Source: Daldinia sp. FL1419
Taxonomy: Eukaryota; Ascomycota; Sordariomycetes; Xylariales; Hypoxylaceae
Direction of reading: 5' to 3'
Length of the DNA stretch: 64,000 nucleotides
Assembly (NCBI GenBank): GCA_025201765.1
Contig: MU623341.1
Span: 372,001-436,000 of the forward strand
The stretch's first letter is position 1; each line of letters begins with the position of its first letter. The notes below the pieces were generated by a model. That model did not search any database, was not told the DNA's origin, and saw nothing but the letters and a program-made list of their open reading frames with translations. Positions 23,073-34,029 of the stretch are shown here, in pieces. The position numbers were made by a program, and so were the translations under genes.

Positions 23073-24901
23073 AGCATACCTGTCACGATCAACCCCTAAA
23101 GCTTTCGCAGAGTTGGGCAGAAATTTCTATGAATAGGTAGGGGGATCATGAGTGAACGATAGCTACTTGCAGCGAAAATCGTCAACACGAGAAACAACTC
23201 GGGAAAAAAATTGGATTTTCCCTGTGTTTCGACGTGTCTTTGCCACCACCATTGTAGGTGCACGCGTCTTTAACTGGGTGATAACTACATACACTTCACC
23301 TACCCCTATTCTATCGTCTTAGAAGTGGAATCGGAAGACTAATCTCAGGTGGCACATTGCAGTGCTGCCGAAAGGAGTAGGTGCTGCAGCATACATTACC
23401 TACCCAGGTATCTATGAATAAGTCCAAGTGTTCAACACCAAGATATTTGTACCTATGTAAGCTCAACCACCTCTATAGACAGTTTAGCTCGTATCTGCAA
23501 CTAGCCAGCTTCACTATTATTCGACCACCCATTCGTTTTATGCTGGTGCCTCACGGGTTCGATTCACATGGAACCAGAAAACTATACAATACGGAACCGG
23601 GAGTTCAGAAGAGGGGAAAGGGTCTGAATCCCTCTCTTGGCTTCGCACCGAAGTTTTTGGAATGCGGTTAGCACTATCCGGCACGTGAGACTGGGTCGAT
23701 TCGCTTTGCATCTTGCAGGATTTCGAAGACTCGAATGTGGAGATGAATCCATAGGAATCATTTACGTCAGAAAATATTTCCCGATATTACTACATTTAAT
23801 CTAGGTACAGTAGCGAATAAGCTAGTTCAGACCCAAGAAAACCCAAAGCCAACTTACCTCTAGATCCCATTCTTTGTGACTGTCCTGCACTGTAACGTTC
23901 TTATTATTAATATCTTCTAGCCACTCCAATACCTACATACTGTCTAAGATGTGTCCATGAAAGAGTCTAGGTAACTACCTAATCTTCCCTCTCTCTCTCT
24001 CTTAGGTTAGGTGAAGAGTTATATGAGCCGCCACCATACTCAGTTGAAAGGTTCCGAGTAGTCAAAGACTATACATTACTTGGGTGGCTTATGGGTCATA
24101 AGAGTACCTACATACCAACAGCGAAGTCCGTGTTGATAGAGACTAATAATATACTCTGTCTTCCAAGTCAATAAAGCCTCTGTTTATAGATGCTCCTTCA
24201 TGTTCCAGTTCCGCAAGACACTTTCAAGAAACTTTCAAGACAAGTAAAATTAGATACTCGTCGAAACCACGGCACGGAATCATCCACGCCGCTGATACCC
24301 TTTCATATTTTCACTACCACAACAACCTCTCGCTATTTTTATTTTCAAAATATTTCTGCTTCTGCTCGGACTCCTTTATCTCTTAACATCTTGCCATTGG
24401 TGATGAATACGATGGAGTCCAATCAAGTAGGGGTCTCGAAGAGTCGACCGGACTCTACGTTTTCCCTATCGTGCTAAACAGGAAGGTGATTCCGTTTCTC
24501 AGCGTGCTGCCTCTAATAGCCTATACTAGTCCGATGCTGGTGACAGGTGAAGCATCACAGAGGTCGGTATCGTAGTTTAGCCGTCGAGCGAATGCGAGGC
24601 ACCGGCTGGCTCGATCTGTTGGTTTACCTGCGAACCCCGCGTAAGCTGGTAGAATTAGGCTTGGAAGCTCCCGTATGCGAGTCAGAATGCTACGACGGGA
24701 TCTTGCAGCGCGCATCTCTATCTATATTCTCGGGTTGGTGTTACTTTCGTCGGAAGGTTTTGTTCATTAGAACGATGATGTATATATATCGTGAGGAACT
24801 GACAGGTAGCCGATGATGATCTTTACATTAATCCAGAATCCCATGCATCCTTATATCACTTAGTCAAGCACTAGATCTCAGACCTTACGGGTCATAGCAA
24901 G

Positions 24902-26138
24902 ATGAAGTCAATCTCAGTCCTTATTAGTGTGGCGGCTATCGCTAAAGTGTATGGTCATGGAGGTGTATACAATTATACCATCGACGGCGTGGACTACCCC
25001 GGGTAAGTTAATCAACTACCCTTGTCTCCGATATAATTGCCCGAGCCTTCTTCGCTAAAGAGATCTGCTAGACATTACCCCTGGCTCCCAGAAGAAGGCC
25101 AGGTGTCGATCCAGCGCCGCTGGTGGCCAGATCCAATCTATCAGACAGACCACCCGTATCTCGCCTGCAACCGCGGTAACCCGCTTGCCAACACTACCAC
25201 CAAGCTACACGCGACCGTGCGACCAGGAAGCGAGATTGTAGCCTTTGTCCTTGCGCCTCCTTGTCCTGACAATCCTCCCGTCCCGTTCCCGACAACGCCG
25301 TCGGTGCCGGAATACGGCGACGACAAAAAGCCTATGACATGCCACGGGCCAGAATATCCGTGGCCCCACGCCCTGGGGCCGATGTTTGTGTATATGGCGG
25401 ACTGTCAGGGACCTGTAAGTAGCCGGGCAGTCTATTTACCCCTGAGTGTCACAAGCTATCCACTCCAGACGTACCATACCACTTTACATATCCCCAAACA
25501 CGGACACAGGCTACGAGCCTAGGCATAACCAGAGTCCGTATTACAGCGACGGCAGCTAATTAGTGCCAGTGCGACGAATGGGACGGCAGCGGAAAACGCT
25601 GGTTCAAGATCTGGGAGGCAGGCTACAACCCCAAGGGATGGGAAGGCGCGTACGAATACGGCACGGACAAGGCCATCTCGTCAGGAGACCGCTGGTGGCA
25701 AACCTACGCGGCCGGAGCATGGTCAACGATACCTAAAGTCCCCTGGAACGTCACCATCCCTAACCTGAAGCCTGGCAACTACTTGATTCGGCACGAGATC
25801 GTTAACCTCGAGGCAAGCCTGCAGTTCTACCCCGAGTGCGCGCAGCTAGAGGTCGTCGGAGACGGCGATGCCGTCCCGCCCGAGGAGTACCTCGTTCAAT
25901 TCCCCGGCGCCTATAGCGCAGACGACCCGGGTTTCTGGATGGCGGGGCAGATGTACAATCCCAAGGTTGGACATAGCATCTTCGTAAGCCTTCTCTTTTC
26001 CTTGTCGATATTTATTTTGCGATTTCCTTTCGCACATATAAACTCTTCACAGTTACTTTCGTTGGTTCCATCCACTAACATGATACGCAGAACTACACTA
26101 TTCCCGGCCCCAAGGTCTGGGATCCTTCGAAGGCTTAA
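24902..26138 (+). CDS. AA9 lytic polysaccharide monooxygenase (former GH61), secreted
   Basis: Four exons, 24902-25002, 25072-25414, 25564-25983 and 26091-26138, encode 303 aa. Residues 1-18 form a signal peptide ending KVYG, placing His19 as the mature N-terminal copper-ligand histidine (HGGVYNYTIDG). The second brace histidine is probably His133 in WPHALGPMFVYMADC. RHEIVNLEASLQFYPECAQL provides His225, Gln235 and the axial Tyr237. The order and spacing are those of AA9. These copper enzymes oxidatively cleave cellulose or related glucans outside the cell, assisting cellulases. There is no linker or CBM1: the protein ends soon after the catalytic domain. The WPDPIYQTDHPYLACNRG region and the CQCDEWDG segment start the conserved part. 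Splice sites are canonical; intron 2 is 149 nt. It faces PRO2 tail to tail. Confidence 0.95.
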
Positions 26139-26590
26139 GAGGTTTCGCTGAAATATGGTGTATTTGGTGTCTTGGGTCCCCCAAGGACATGGGTATCGGT
26201 AACAGTATCTAGGTCCGGCTTTTTCAGCTAGTAGGTACCTACCTAGGTAGATATGATATACTACAACATTATTTAGTGTATACATGTAGTTATTCGATGT
26301 AGCCTATCTTCATTTTATGTTACAAAGTACCCACAGCAATACCTCTAGTTATTAAGTAGGTACTTCAAGCGCTTTATTAGTAAACGCCCTGTCAGCTTCC
26401 TAGCTACTCAAGGACACATATGTAGCTGAAGATTCCTGTAATATATTATCAGTAACCAAGTTCTGGGAATCGCATAATCACCATGGTCTCATCACATAGC
26501 CTAACTTAAACACTATAACTTTTGACTACCGCACCATGATTCCTAAACGCCCCCGTGTCTCAGTATACACCACACCTCAGATACGGTGAT
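26139..26590. other. Convergent 3' intergenic region
   Basis: The two genes end towards each other across this 450-base AT-rich interval, which contains a CTACCTAGGTAG palindrome near 26238. Nothing else is supported. Confidence 0.6.
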
Positions 26591-28001
26591 CTATAAAGGG
26601 AGTTTTTCGTGCTTGTAGCTTTTCTTTCCTTCACCTTCGCCATACGCTGCCGTAATATGACCCTGTCCTCGGATTTTGTATTTATAGATCATCAGACCTT
26701 CCAATCCCACGGGGCCCCGCGAATGGATTTTATTTGTACTAATGCCAACTTCTGTCCCAAAACCATACCTCATACCATCAGCAAACCGGGTAGAAGCATT
26801 CCAGTAAACCCCTGCCGCATCTACGCTCGACATGAACTGCTCAGCAAGTTCTGACGAGCTGGTTAGTATTGCGTCCGTGTGTTTGGAACCGTGCGTGTTG
26901 ATATGAGCAATCGCTTCGTTGATATCGGTAACTGCCTTGACTGCAAGTGTAAGGCTAAGGAACTCGGTATCGTAGTCGGCGCTCTGGGCATCCTCGAGCT
27001 TCGTAGAGAGCTCGGAAGAAAGCTTGCTGGAAAGTACCTCCTTAGTCTTGGTATCGCAACGTAAGACAACCCCCTTCGTAATCAAGGCCTCGGCTACCAT
27101 AGGGAGAGGTGTGCTCAGAGCTGATTCCTGCACGAGTAATGTTTCTAAGCTGTTGCACGCTGCGGGATAGCTAGTCTTGGAGTCAACGATGACATCTGCT
27201 GCCATCTTCGGATCTGCTGACTGCTCGAGAAAGATGGAACATAAGCCGTCAGCGTGGCCGAGGACCGGAATCTTGGTGGACGACTTGATATATCGGACCA
27301 ATTCGTTAGAGCCTCGGGGTATTACAAGATCGATGTATTGGTCTAAATCCAGCAGCTGCGGTATCACATCCCTCGTGGTAACTAGCTGGATGGCACCATT
27401 AGGGACCTTGGTCTTATCCAGGGCTGCAGAGATGGCCTTGGAGATGGCGACGAAGGACTCCGTTGACTCTTTACCACCTTTCAAGATCGCGGCGTTGCCC
27501 GATTTTACCGCCAGGGAGGCGATATTAGCGATAACCTCAGGCCGGGCCTCGAAGATGATTAACAGAACGCCGATAGGGCTTGTGACTCTTGTCAATTCTA
27601 ACCCATCATCGAGTTTGGTTCTTAAGGTAATCTTGCCGACTTGGCTCCAATTAGCTTTGCATATGTCATATTTTTGGTCAATTTTATACTCTTGACTCAC
27701 CAGGATCCTCGAGATCTCGGACGTCTAGTATCCCCTTCAGCATGTCCTCCCATTTGCCTTTTTTCCCGAGATCCAATCTCGATACCAGACTTTGGCTTAA
27801 TTGGCCATTTTCTGCAGCTAAACGTGCGGCTTGAAGGTCACGAGCATTGGCTGCAAGTATGTCATCTTTGGCAGCAGTTAAGCTGGCGTGAATAGCCGTT
27901 AGGGCATCGTTCCTTGCTGATTCGGATAAGGTAGCGAGGATGTGGGATGCTTCCTTTGCTGACTTGGCAGCTTCCGAAGGGGATGCGTTTGTAAGAGACA
28001 T
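26591..28001 (-). CDS. PRO2: Gamma-glutamyl phosphate reductase (glutamate-5-semialdehyde dehydrogenase)
   Basis: Two exons on the minus strand, 28001-27701 and 27639-26591, encode 449 aa, the usual length for fungal Pro2. The 61-nt intron starts GTGAGT and ends CCAAG; this acceptor joins LEDP to VGKITLRTKLDDG in frame. The protein carries the ALDH-like family pattern: SPIGVLLIIFEARPEV, SLAVKSGNAAILKGGKE, DLVIPRGSNELVR, PVLGHADGLC, the catalytic cysteine in SYPAACNSLETLLV, and NASTRFADGMRYGFGTEVGI near the end. It reduces gamma-glutamyl phosphate with NADPH to glutamate-5-semialdehyde, the second step of proline synthesis, in the cytosol. It is a single-function enzyme: the glutamate kinase domain of plant P5CS is absent. 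No anomalies. Confidence 0.97.
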
Positions 28002-29879
28002 CGTGCCTTAGGGGTAAGTAATGTATAGAAGGTACCTTCTAATTGGATGTTAAGTACACTTTTTTAAGTGCACTTTTGCAGAATGTAGGTTGTTGCCTAT
28101 ATCGGAAGTATCATGGCGTCCATAGGGAGGATGCGAATGGCCTAAGTGGCTAGGCTAATACCCACCCATGGACCAGTCAACTTTAAGTTACCTCTTCGCC
28201 GAAGATTTCCCTCGAGTACTGTAGGTATTGTACCTAGTGTATCCTGTGTATCTGATAATTATCAGTCACACAGAACACCTAAGACATGGAAGCCACTGCG
28301 GGTAGATCCTGGTCTACCTACCCGTATGAGGTACAATACTTAGGTACATGTAAGTAATCTACATCTAATTACACATAACACAACATATTTCATCACTTAA
28401 AAATATACAACTTTGGAAGACATTTCAATTTATTCACTCTGGTGCAAGTTAATGTCGTCATCCAATAAGAACATAGACGCCAACATCTTGTAACACATCA
28501 ACGTTAACAAAAATGCATCTACGCCTCGCTTTGTTCCCATCTTCTTCTTTTTGCCTTTGGCTCTTTATCGGGGCTGGCGGGGCCTTCAAGGTGCCGTAGC
28601 CGATGACGATCCATCTTCCGAATGAGCATCTCTATCCCAGTCCCAATCCCGATCCCAATCCCAATCCCAATCCCAATCCCCAATGACTTAAAGGAGCCAG
28701 ATGCGCCACGCCAGAACAAATCTACCAGGCATGCCTCGAGTCCTTATTTGGATTCGTCTCCAGCTGCTGTATGATTAGGTAGGCTAGCTGCCTTTCTTAG
28801 GTGCCCAGGTAAGTAGGTCGCCTCACATATGCAGTACCTGTCCCATATCTTGTTTGCTAACGTGGTGTATCTTATTAGGTTAGATAATCTAATAATCTGC
28901 AATTATCAACTTGGGCAGGACTCGGGATATAGTTCAACCTGGTCTTGTCTGTCGTAGGATTTATCCAATTAATAAAACATCCATAGCAAAGCAACGCAAC
29001 GGCGTAAAGCAAAGTAAATACATCTTACCTAAGGTTAGGTTAAATACTTACCTCAAAGTACTTATCCAAGGGGAAGGCATTTTGGTTGGATCTACGACCC
29101 GCTAAAGCACGAATGCCTGCTCGCGCAAGAATCCTGACAGGATAAGCTAATTCGATTTGAAGAGAGAAAAAAAAAGCACTTATTAGGATTGCAAGTGTCG
29201 TCAAACTACGCTTCCGCCGAGAACCCAAATTCGTATCGCTGGCATATCTTATAAACGCAGATAGGCATTGGCACCCATTTCGATGCTAACATGCACCCGA
29301 ACTGGCGTGCCGAGGATTACAACCTTGTTGACCTAGGCGATGGAGATTGCTCTTCGTACCGGGTACGGTCTGGCGCATCGGAAATGATACCCGAACGGAA
29401 TCAATTGACCCAACGGCCTTCATCTACGATCTCGGTTTTCTCGGCAATTCATCTTACAGATGTAATACTACGATTCCCATTTCTGCAGTTTTTCCCACAA
29501 AAATCAAGGCAGCAAATCATTCATCAATATCAACGGACAAGCTCATTGCCAACCCAGTTTTTTAAACATCCCCCTGGAATTTTATATCTCCTAGTGTTCA
29601 CGTTGTTTTTCTAATCTAGTTATCACTTTTATTAGTCTTCGTTCCTCGATAAACCTTTCTCTATCACTATAGTTATTTATACGTCTGTATGAGCCTCTCG
29701 CTACTGGTTGACTGAAGAAACTCCCCTCTACTGAGAATTTTCTAACATTATAAATATTTCGCTCATCTTATTTTACTCCACCGATATCGGTTATTAATCA
29801 TTAGCTTACCGCGAAGTACACCGCTGGTTGTTTTTTTAATTCTGACAGAACTCTGACAGACAAGCAAGATTGGTTAGAT
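28002..29879. other. Divergent promoter region, no gene recognised
   Basis: This 1.9-kb interval separates PRO2 (-) and the MFS transporter (+). It holds a CCCAAT hexanucleotide array and several TACCT/AGGTA motifs. The last 250 bases are AT-rich. Frames are at most 107 codons and unrecognised. Confidence 0.55.
28634..28684. repeat. CCCAAT hexanucleotide tandem array
   Basis: About seven to eight hexamer units run head to tail (cccagt, cccaat, cccgat, then cccaat copies). Read on the other strand it gives a Gly-Ile dipeptide repeat, which is an artefact, not a gene. It is not the TTAGGG telomere repeat. Confidence 0.75.
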
Positions 29880-31696
29880 ATGGCTATCGACCCAGAGAAA
29901 ACTGATGAGAAGGCGGAAGAAACCAAGTCCCAAGGAGCACGTTTGGAAGATGAGGATGATGTCGCTTCTATAGCCACCACGAACCGCGATGTGGAAACCG
30001 AATCCGCAGACGCCGTTCCTGATCAGATGTTAACTCCAAATGGCTTACTAGTGGACGAAGAAGCCGCTACTACAAGACCAACGGAGCGGGCTAGGTCTCA
30101 GGCATCGTCTGCTCGGTCTAAACCGCTGTCTGTAGTGCCAAGATTGAAGAGACGAGGCTTCCTTGCGCAGTTGACTTTCATTCCTGAAGTCGAGCGACCT
30201 TACGATTATCCAAATAAAGTAAAGTGGACGATAACAGTCTTTATAGCTTTGGCGGCATGCGCAGCACCAATGGGCTCTGCCATCTTTTATCGTAAGCGAT
30301 ACATACCTACTTTCTATTACGATATAGCACGCACCCTTGAGATGAGATGTACTAGATGACTTACCCAATCGTATTAGCCGCCCTCCCGGAGATGTCAAAA
30401 GACCTTGGTGCCTCACCGACAGTCGTAAACTTAACGGTAGCATTATACATGCTAGCAATGTCAATTTTCCCACTCTGGTGGAGTTCTTTCTCCGAGACTC
30501 TAGGACGCCGTAATATCTATCTCTCGTCCTTCTTTCTAAACGTTATCTTCTCGCTACTGAGCGGCCTGAGTGTCAACATTGGCATGCTGATTGTGTTTCG
30601 TATCCTGTCTGGTGGAGCTGCTGCCTCTGTCCAAGCTGTTGGAGCCGGCACAATCGCCGATTGTTGGGAACCCCGGGAACGCGGCCGTGCTATGGGATAT
30701 TTCTACCTTGGACCGCTCATGGGGCCCCTTTTAGCTCCAATAATAGGCGGTGCTCTAACAGAAGGTTTTGGTTGGAGAAGCACTGTATGGTTCCTAACTG
30801 TTTATGGTGCTGTTGTTTTCATCCTTGTTCTCTTTTGCGTACCGGAGACCTTGGCGAAGCGTAAACCCGTAGCCGCGACAGCGACCACAACTGCGGCTGA
30901 AGCATCGCAACCTGACGACCTATCGCGCGTATCTACTACACGCACCATGCAAGTGCGAACCAAGCAGACATTTGCACAATTAAAAAGGTGCTTTATCGAT
31001 CCGCTTGAAATAATCATGTACCTGCGTTTTCCAGCCGTAGCAATTACAGTATTTTATGCCGCGATCACTTTTGGGTCGTTATATGTACTTAACATATCGA
31101 TCCAGTCGGCATTCTCGTCAGCTCCATATAGTTACTCAGCTATTGTTATAGGACTTTTGTACCTGCCAAGCTCGCTAGGTTACTTCGCAGCATCATTGCT
31201 TGGCGGCCGATGGATCGACCGGATCATGATCCGGGCAGCGGAGAAGGCCCAAAGATACGACGCCAATGGGAAGCTCATCTATCTACCCGAGGATCGCATG
31301 CGCGAGAATGCATGGATTTCCGCCACACTATATCCCGGGGCCTTAATCTGGTCCGGCTGGACGATACACTACGGGATCCATTGGATGGCGCCGTCCGTAG
31401 CTAATTTCTTTTTTGGTGTCGGTAGCATGCTCGTCTTTAGTGCTGCTACAACTATGCTGACCGAGTTCATGCCCCGGAAAAGCAGTAATGGGGTTGCTCT
31501 TAACAACTTTGTACGAAACATATTCAGCTGTGTGGGTGGTATAGTAGGTCAGCCTCTCATCGACGCCATGGGCGTCGGGTGGCTGATGACTATGGTGGGT
31601 TTGATTGCTTGGATAAGTGGTAACGTGGCTATCTGGTTTCTGCGAAAGAACAGTCGAAAATGGAGGGAACAGATGGACAAGGCCTTAAGTCAGTGA
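29880..31696 (+). CDS. MFS transporter, DHA1 drug:H+ antiporter family (Qdr/Dtr1-like)
   Basis: Two exons, 29880-30291 and 30378-31696, encode 576 aa. The 86-nt intron (GTAAGC ... GTATTAG) joins MGSAIFY to PALPEMSKDLG. The first ~105 residues are an acidic, Ser/Glu-rich cytosolic tail. Transmembrane segments begin with KWTITVFIALAACAAPMGSAIFYPALP and VVNLTVALYMLAMSIFPLWW. WWSSFSETLGRRNIYLSSF is the MFS signature loop 2-3 and GRAMGYFYLGPLMGPLLAPI, then IGGALTEGFGWRSTVWF, covers the antiporter motif C region. A charged central loop (about residues 300-340) separates two six-helix halves; total about 12 helices. Qdr/Dtr1 members export drugs, polyamines, organic acids or dityrosine; the substrate here is unknown. 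The neighbouring genes are amino-acid enzymes rather than a biosynthetic cluster. Confidence 0.94.
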
Positions 31697-31980
31697 GACC
31701 TGCCGAATTCTTCGGATCATTCAATCAGGTCAAGCTTAAGAAGCCTATTCATGATGAAACGAGACGCTGCCGATGTCATGGAATTTTGAAAGTTTTGGGA
31801 TGAGGTAGGATATAATCTTAGTTGCGTCGGGGGTAGTTGTTATATTATTTGACATAGAGGTCGAGTGATAGAAGGACCTTTGATTTAACTCTGAGATGGC
31901 AGAACTTCATGTACATACCCATTTTACTAGATGTGTACCTACTCACTATCATTTCAATGACAAAACAATCCAATACATAC

Positions 31981-33443
31981 CTACTTGGCCACTTCAGAGC
32001 TCTCAGAGAATAGCTTGCCTAGAGCTTCTAGACTGACATTCCCTCCACTAAACACAATACCCACGTCCCAACCGTCCTCCCCAGCTTCGCGCTCGACCAT
32101 TGCCCTAAAATCCTCATTATACAGGGCAACAGCGAGGGGCACGGCGGAACTAGGCTCGATGACAACCTTCAGGCGCTCATAAGCGAGGCGTAGCGCACGG
32201 ACGATATCGGCGTCGCTAACGCTGTAGAAGCCGGACACAAGACGGCGCTCGTAGATGACGGACCACGGGATGCGGCCGACCGGCGTGCGTAGGCCATCGG
32301 CAACAGTTAGAGAAGATACGGTTTCTACGCGAGTGCCCGACTCGTAGCCCAGCTTTGCGTCGTCGGCACCCTGGAATGAGGGCTCTGAGCCGAAGACTCG
32401 GATCCCGGTGCCTTCGCAGGAGAGGGCTACACCGGAGAGCACTATGGGAGGTAGTGTTATTCACGCTAGTTCTTGATTAAGGGGGGAAAGGGGGTGAGCA
32501 TGTCCAAGGGCAATGGGATCATTGGGGTGACAGGACGATTATGACCAAGATGTATACCCCTGAAGTAAAACCAGCAGGATAACAATAAGAAATAAGATAA
32601 CTTACTACCGCCGCCACCACAAGGCGCAATAATAGCATCAAGGCCCTTCTTCTTCCCCCCTCCGTCCTTCTCATCCCGCTCAGCCATCAGAGCCTCAACC
32701 TGCTCCTGGAACTCGAGGCCCAGCGTCCCCTGACCCAGGATAATATCCGGGTGATCGTAAGGCGGCACAAGGCGCGCGCCAGTCTCCTCGATGACATTCT
32801 TCGTAACAGCTTCGCGCTCGACACTCGTGCTCCCGCTGAATACTACGTTGGCCCCGTACCCCTTCGTCGCAGCGATCTTGGGCGGCGCCGAGATCGACGG
32901 CATCACGATGTGTGCTGGGATGCCGTTGGTGCGGGCGGCGAGGGAGAGCGCCTGTGCGTGGTTTCCTTGGGTGGGGTGTTAGTCTTCAAGGCCTGGTAGT
33001 TATATGAGATGTTATATGGAAGGAGTATAATGATATCATCACAATAAAGCAAACCGAGCCCCCTATAAATCCACGCCCCTAATCTCCTGGTTCGCCACAA
33101 AACCAAGATATAAAATAAAATAAAGCCAAAAATACCAACCGGAACTATGCGTGACAACCCCCCTCTCCGCGCCCCCTCCCTCCAGCCACCCAGGCTCCTT
33201 CTTCAACCTCTCGATAGCATGGAACGCTCCGCGGGCCTTAAACGCGCCGACCTTCTGGAAATTCTCACACTTGAACCAAAGCCTCAGCTTCGGGTTCGCC
33301 TTCCCCGCCTCCGGCACCGAAGCTAGCGCCGAGAGCGACGAGCTCGTGACGACCGGCGTCCGGTGCACGAAGGGCTCGATGAGCTCCCGGGCTGCTGCTA
33401 CCGAGCCCCGTGTTAGGGGCGGCGAAGTAGATGGGTCCGCCAT
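31981..33443 (-). CDS. PLP-dependent serine racemase / threonine (hydroxyaspartate) dehydratase-like enzyme
   Basis: Three exons on the minus strand, 33443-33140, 32965-32606 and 32441-31981, encode 374 aa. Type-II fold PLP family motifs are clear: the Schiff-base lysine Lys69 in FKCENFQKVGAFKARGA, SSGNHAQALSLAA for substrate/PLP phosphate binding, the Gly loop PCGGGGMLSGVAL made across the second intron, and IVFSGGNVSLE near the C-terminus. There is no C-terminal ACT regulatory domain, so it is not the allosteric Ilv1 type but the short Sry1/serine racemase/catabolic dehydratase type. Such enzymes racemise serine or deaminate serine, threonine or 3-hydroxyaspartate to 2-oxo acids and ammonia. 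The first intron uses an unusual GTTGGT donor, chosen because it rebuilds HSSGNHAQ exactly. The gene converges with the MFS gene 284 bases away and precedes ILV5 on the same strand. Confidence 0.9.
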
Positions 33444-34029
33444 GGTTGGACTCTCTCGTTCCGTAGTCTGGGCCTTTGTTTGGGGTTAACGAGAGGGGGT
33501 TTAGTAGCTATAATAATAAGTGGAGAGAGTATTGTCAGAGGTATATGAATTGAGCCAGCGAATGAACGAAAGTCTTATACTATTAAACGTGATACACAAA
33601 TCGCAACTTAATAATTACCTATCATAGACCCGATCGATACATAGTACTCCTCAGGCCCCCTCTCAAGTTAGAGTATACCAAGAGTGGCAAAGACTTGGTA
33701 GATGTTTAAGGCTAGTCTAATATCGAGACTTCATCCAGTCACAAGTCTACAATTTGTTATTAGAGTCCGATAACGGAGAAGAAACATCAAAGGGTCCGCA
33801 AAGAGCGAAAAGCAGCCTGGAGACGACTAACGGTTAGGTACCTTAGGTAGTTCAAAAAATTTCATTGAAAATCCGACAAGGACCATTTTTGGAATATCCC
33901 TGGATCTTCATGAGACAACACTGGGAATCCCGATTATAAGTACAAAAGCTCTCCCTTTTACCCCCGGGGAATATGCTATCACCTTTTAGTTTACCATTCC
34001 GATACTTTTTATTTTAGCGCCAAATGCAC
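33444..34029. other. Short intergenic region
   Basis: This 586-base interval holds the promoter of the PLP enzyme gene and the 3' region of ILV5, both on the minus strand. It is AT-rich around 33840-34020. No other feature seen. Confidence 0.6.

Larger units (their letters stand above)
21415..24901. other. Intergenic DNA, no gene recognised
   Basis: This is a divergent promoter region between the DUF6590-like gene (-) and the AA9 gene (+), unusually long at 3.5 kb. It contains a polypyrimidine tract, a C-rich tandem array and a CTGT microsatellite. Frames are at most 96 codons and unrecognised. No RNA gene seen. Confidence 0.55.

Noticed and set aside
23540..23600. GGGTTCGATTC resembling a tRNA B-box
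   Set aside because: No A-box at a suitable distance and no acceptor stem.
28519..28719. Minus-strand frame with Gly-Ile repeats
   Set aside because: It is only the translation of the CCCAAT hexanucleotide array.
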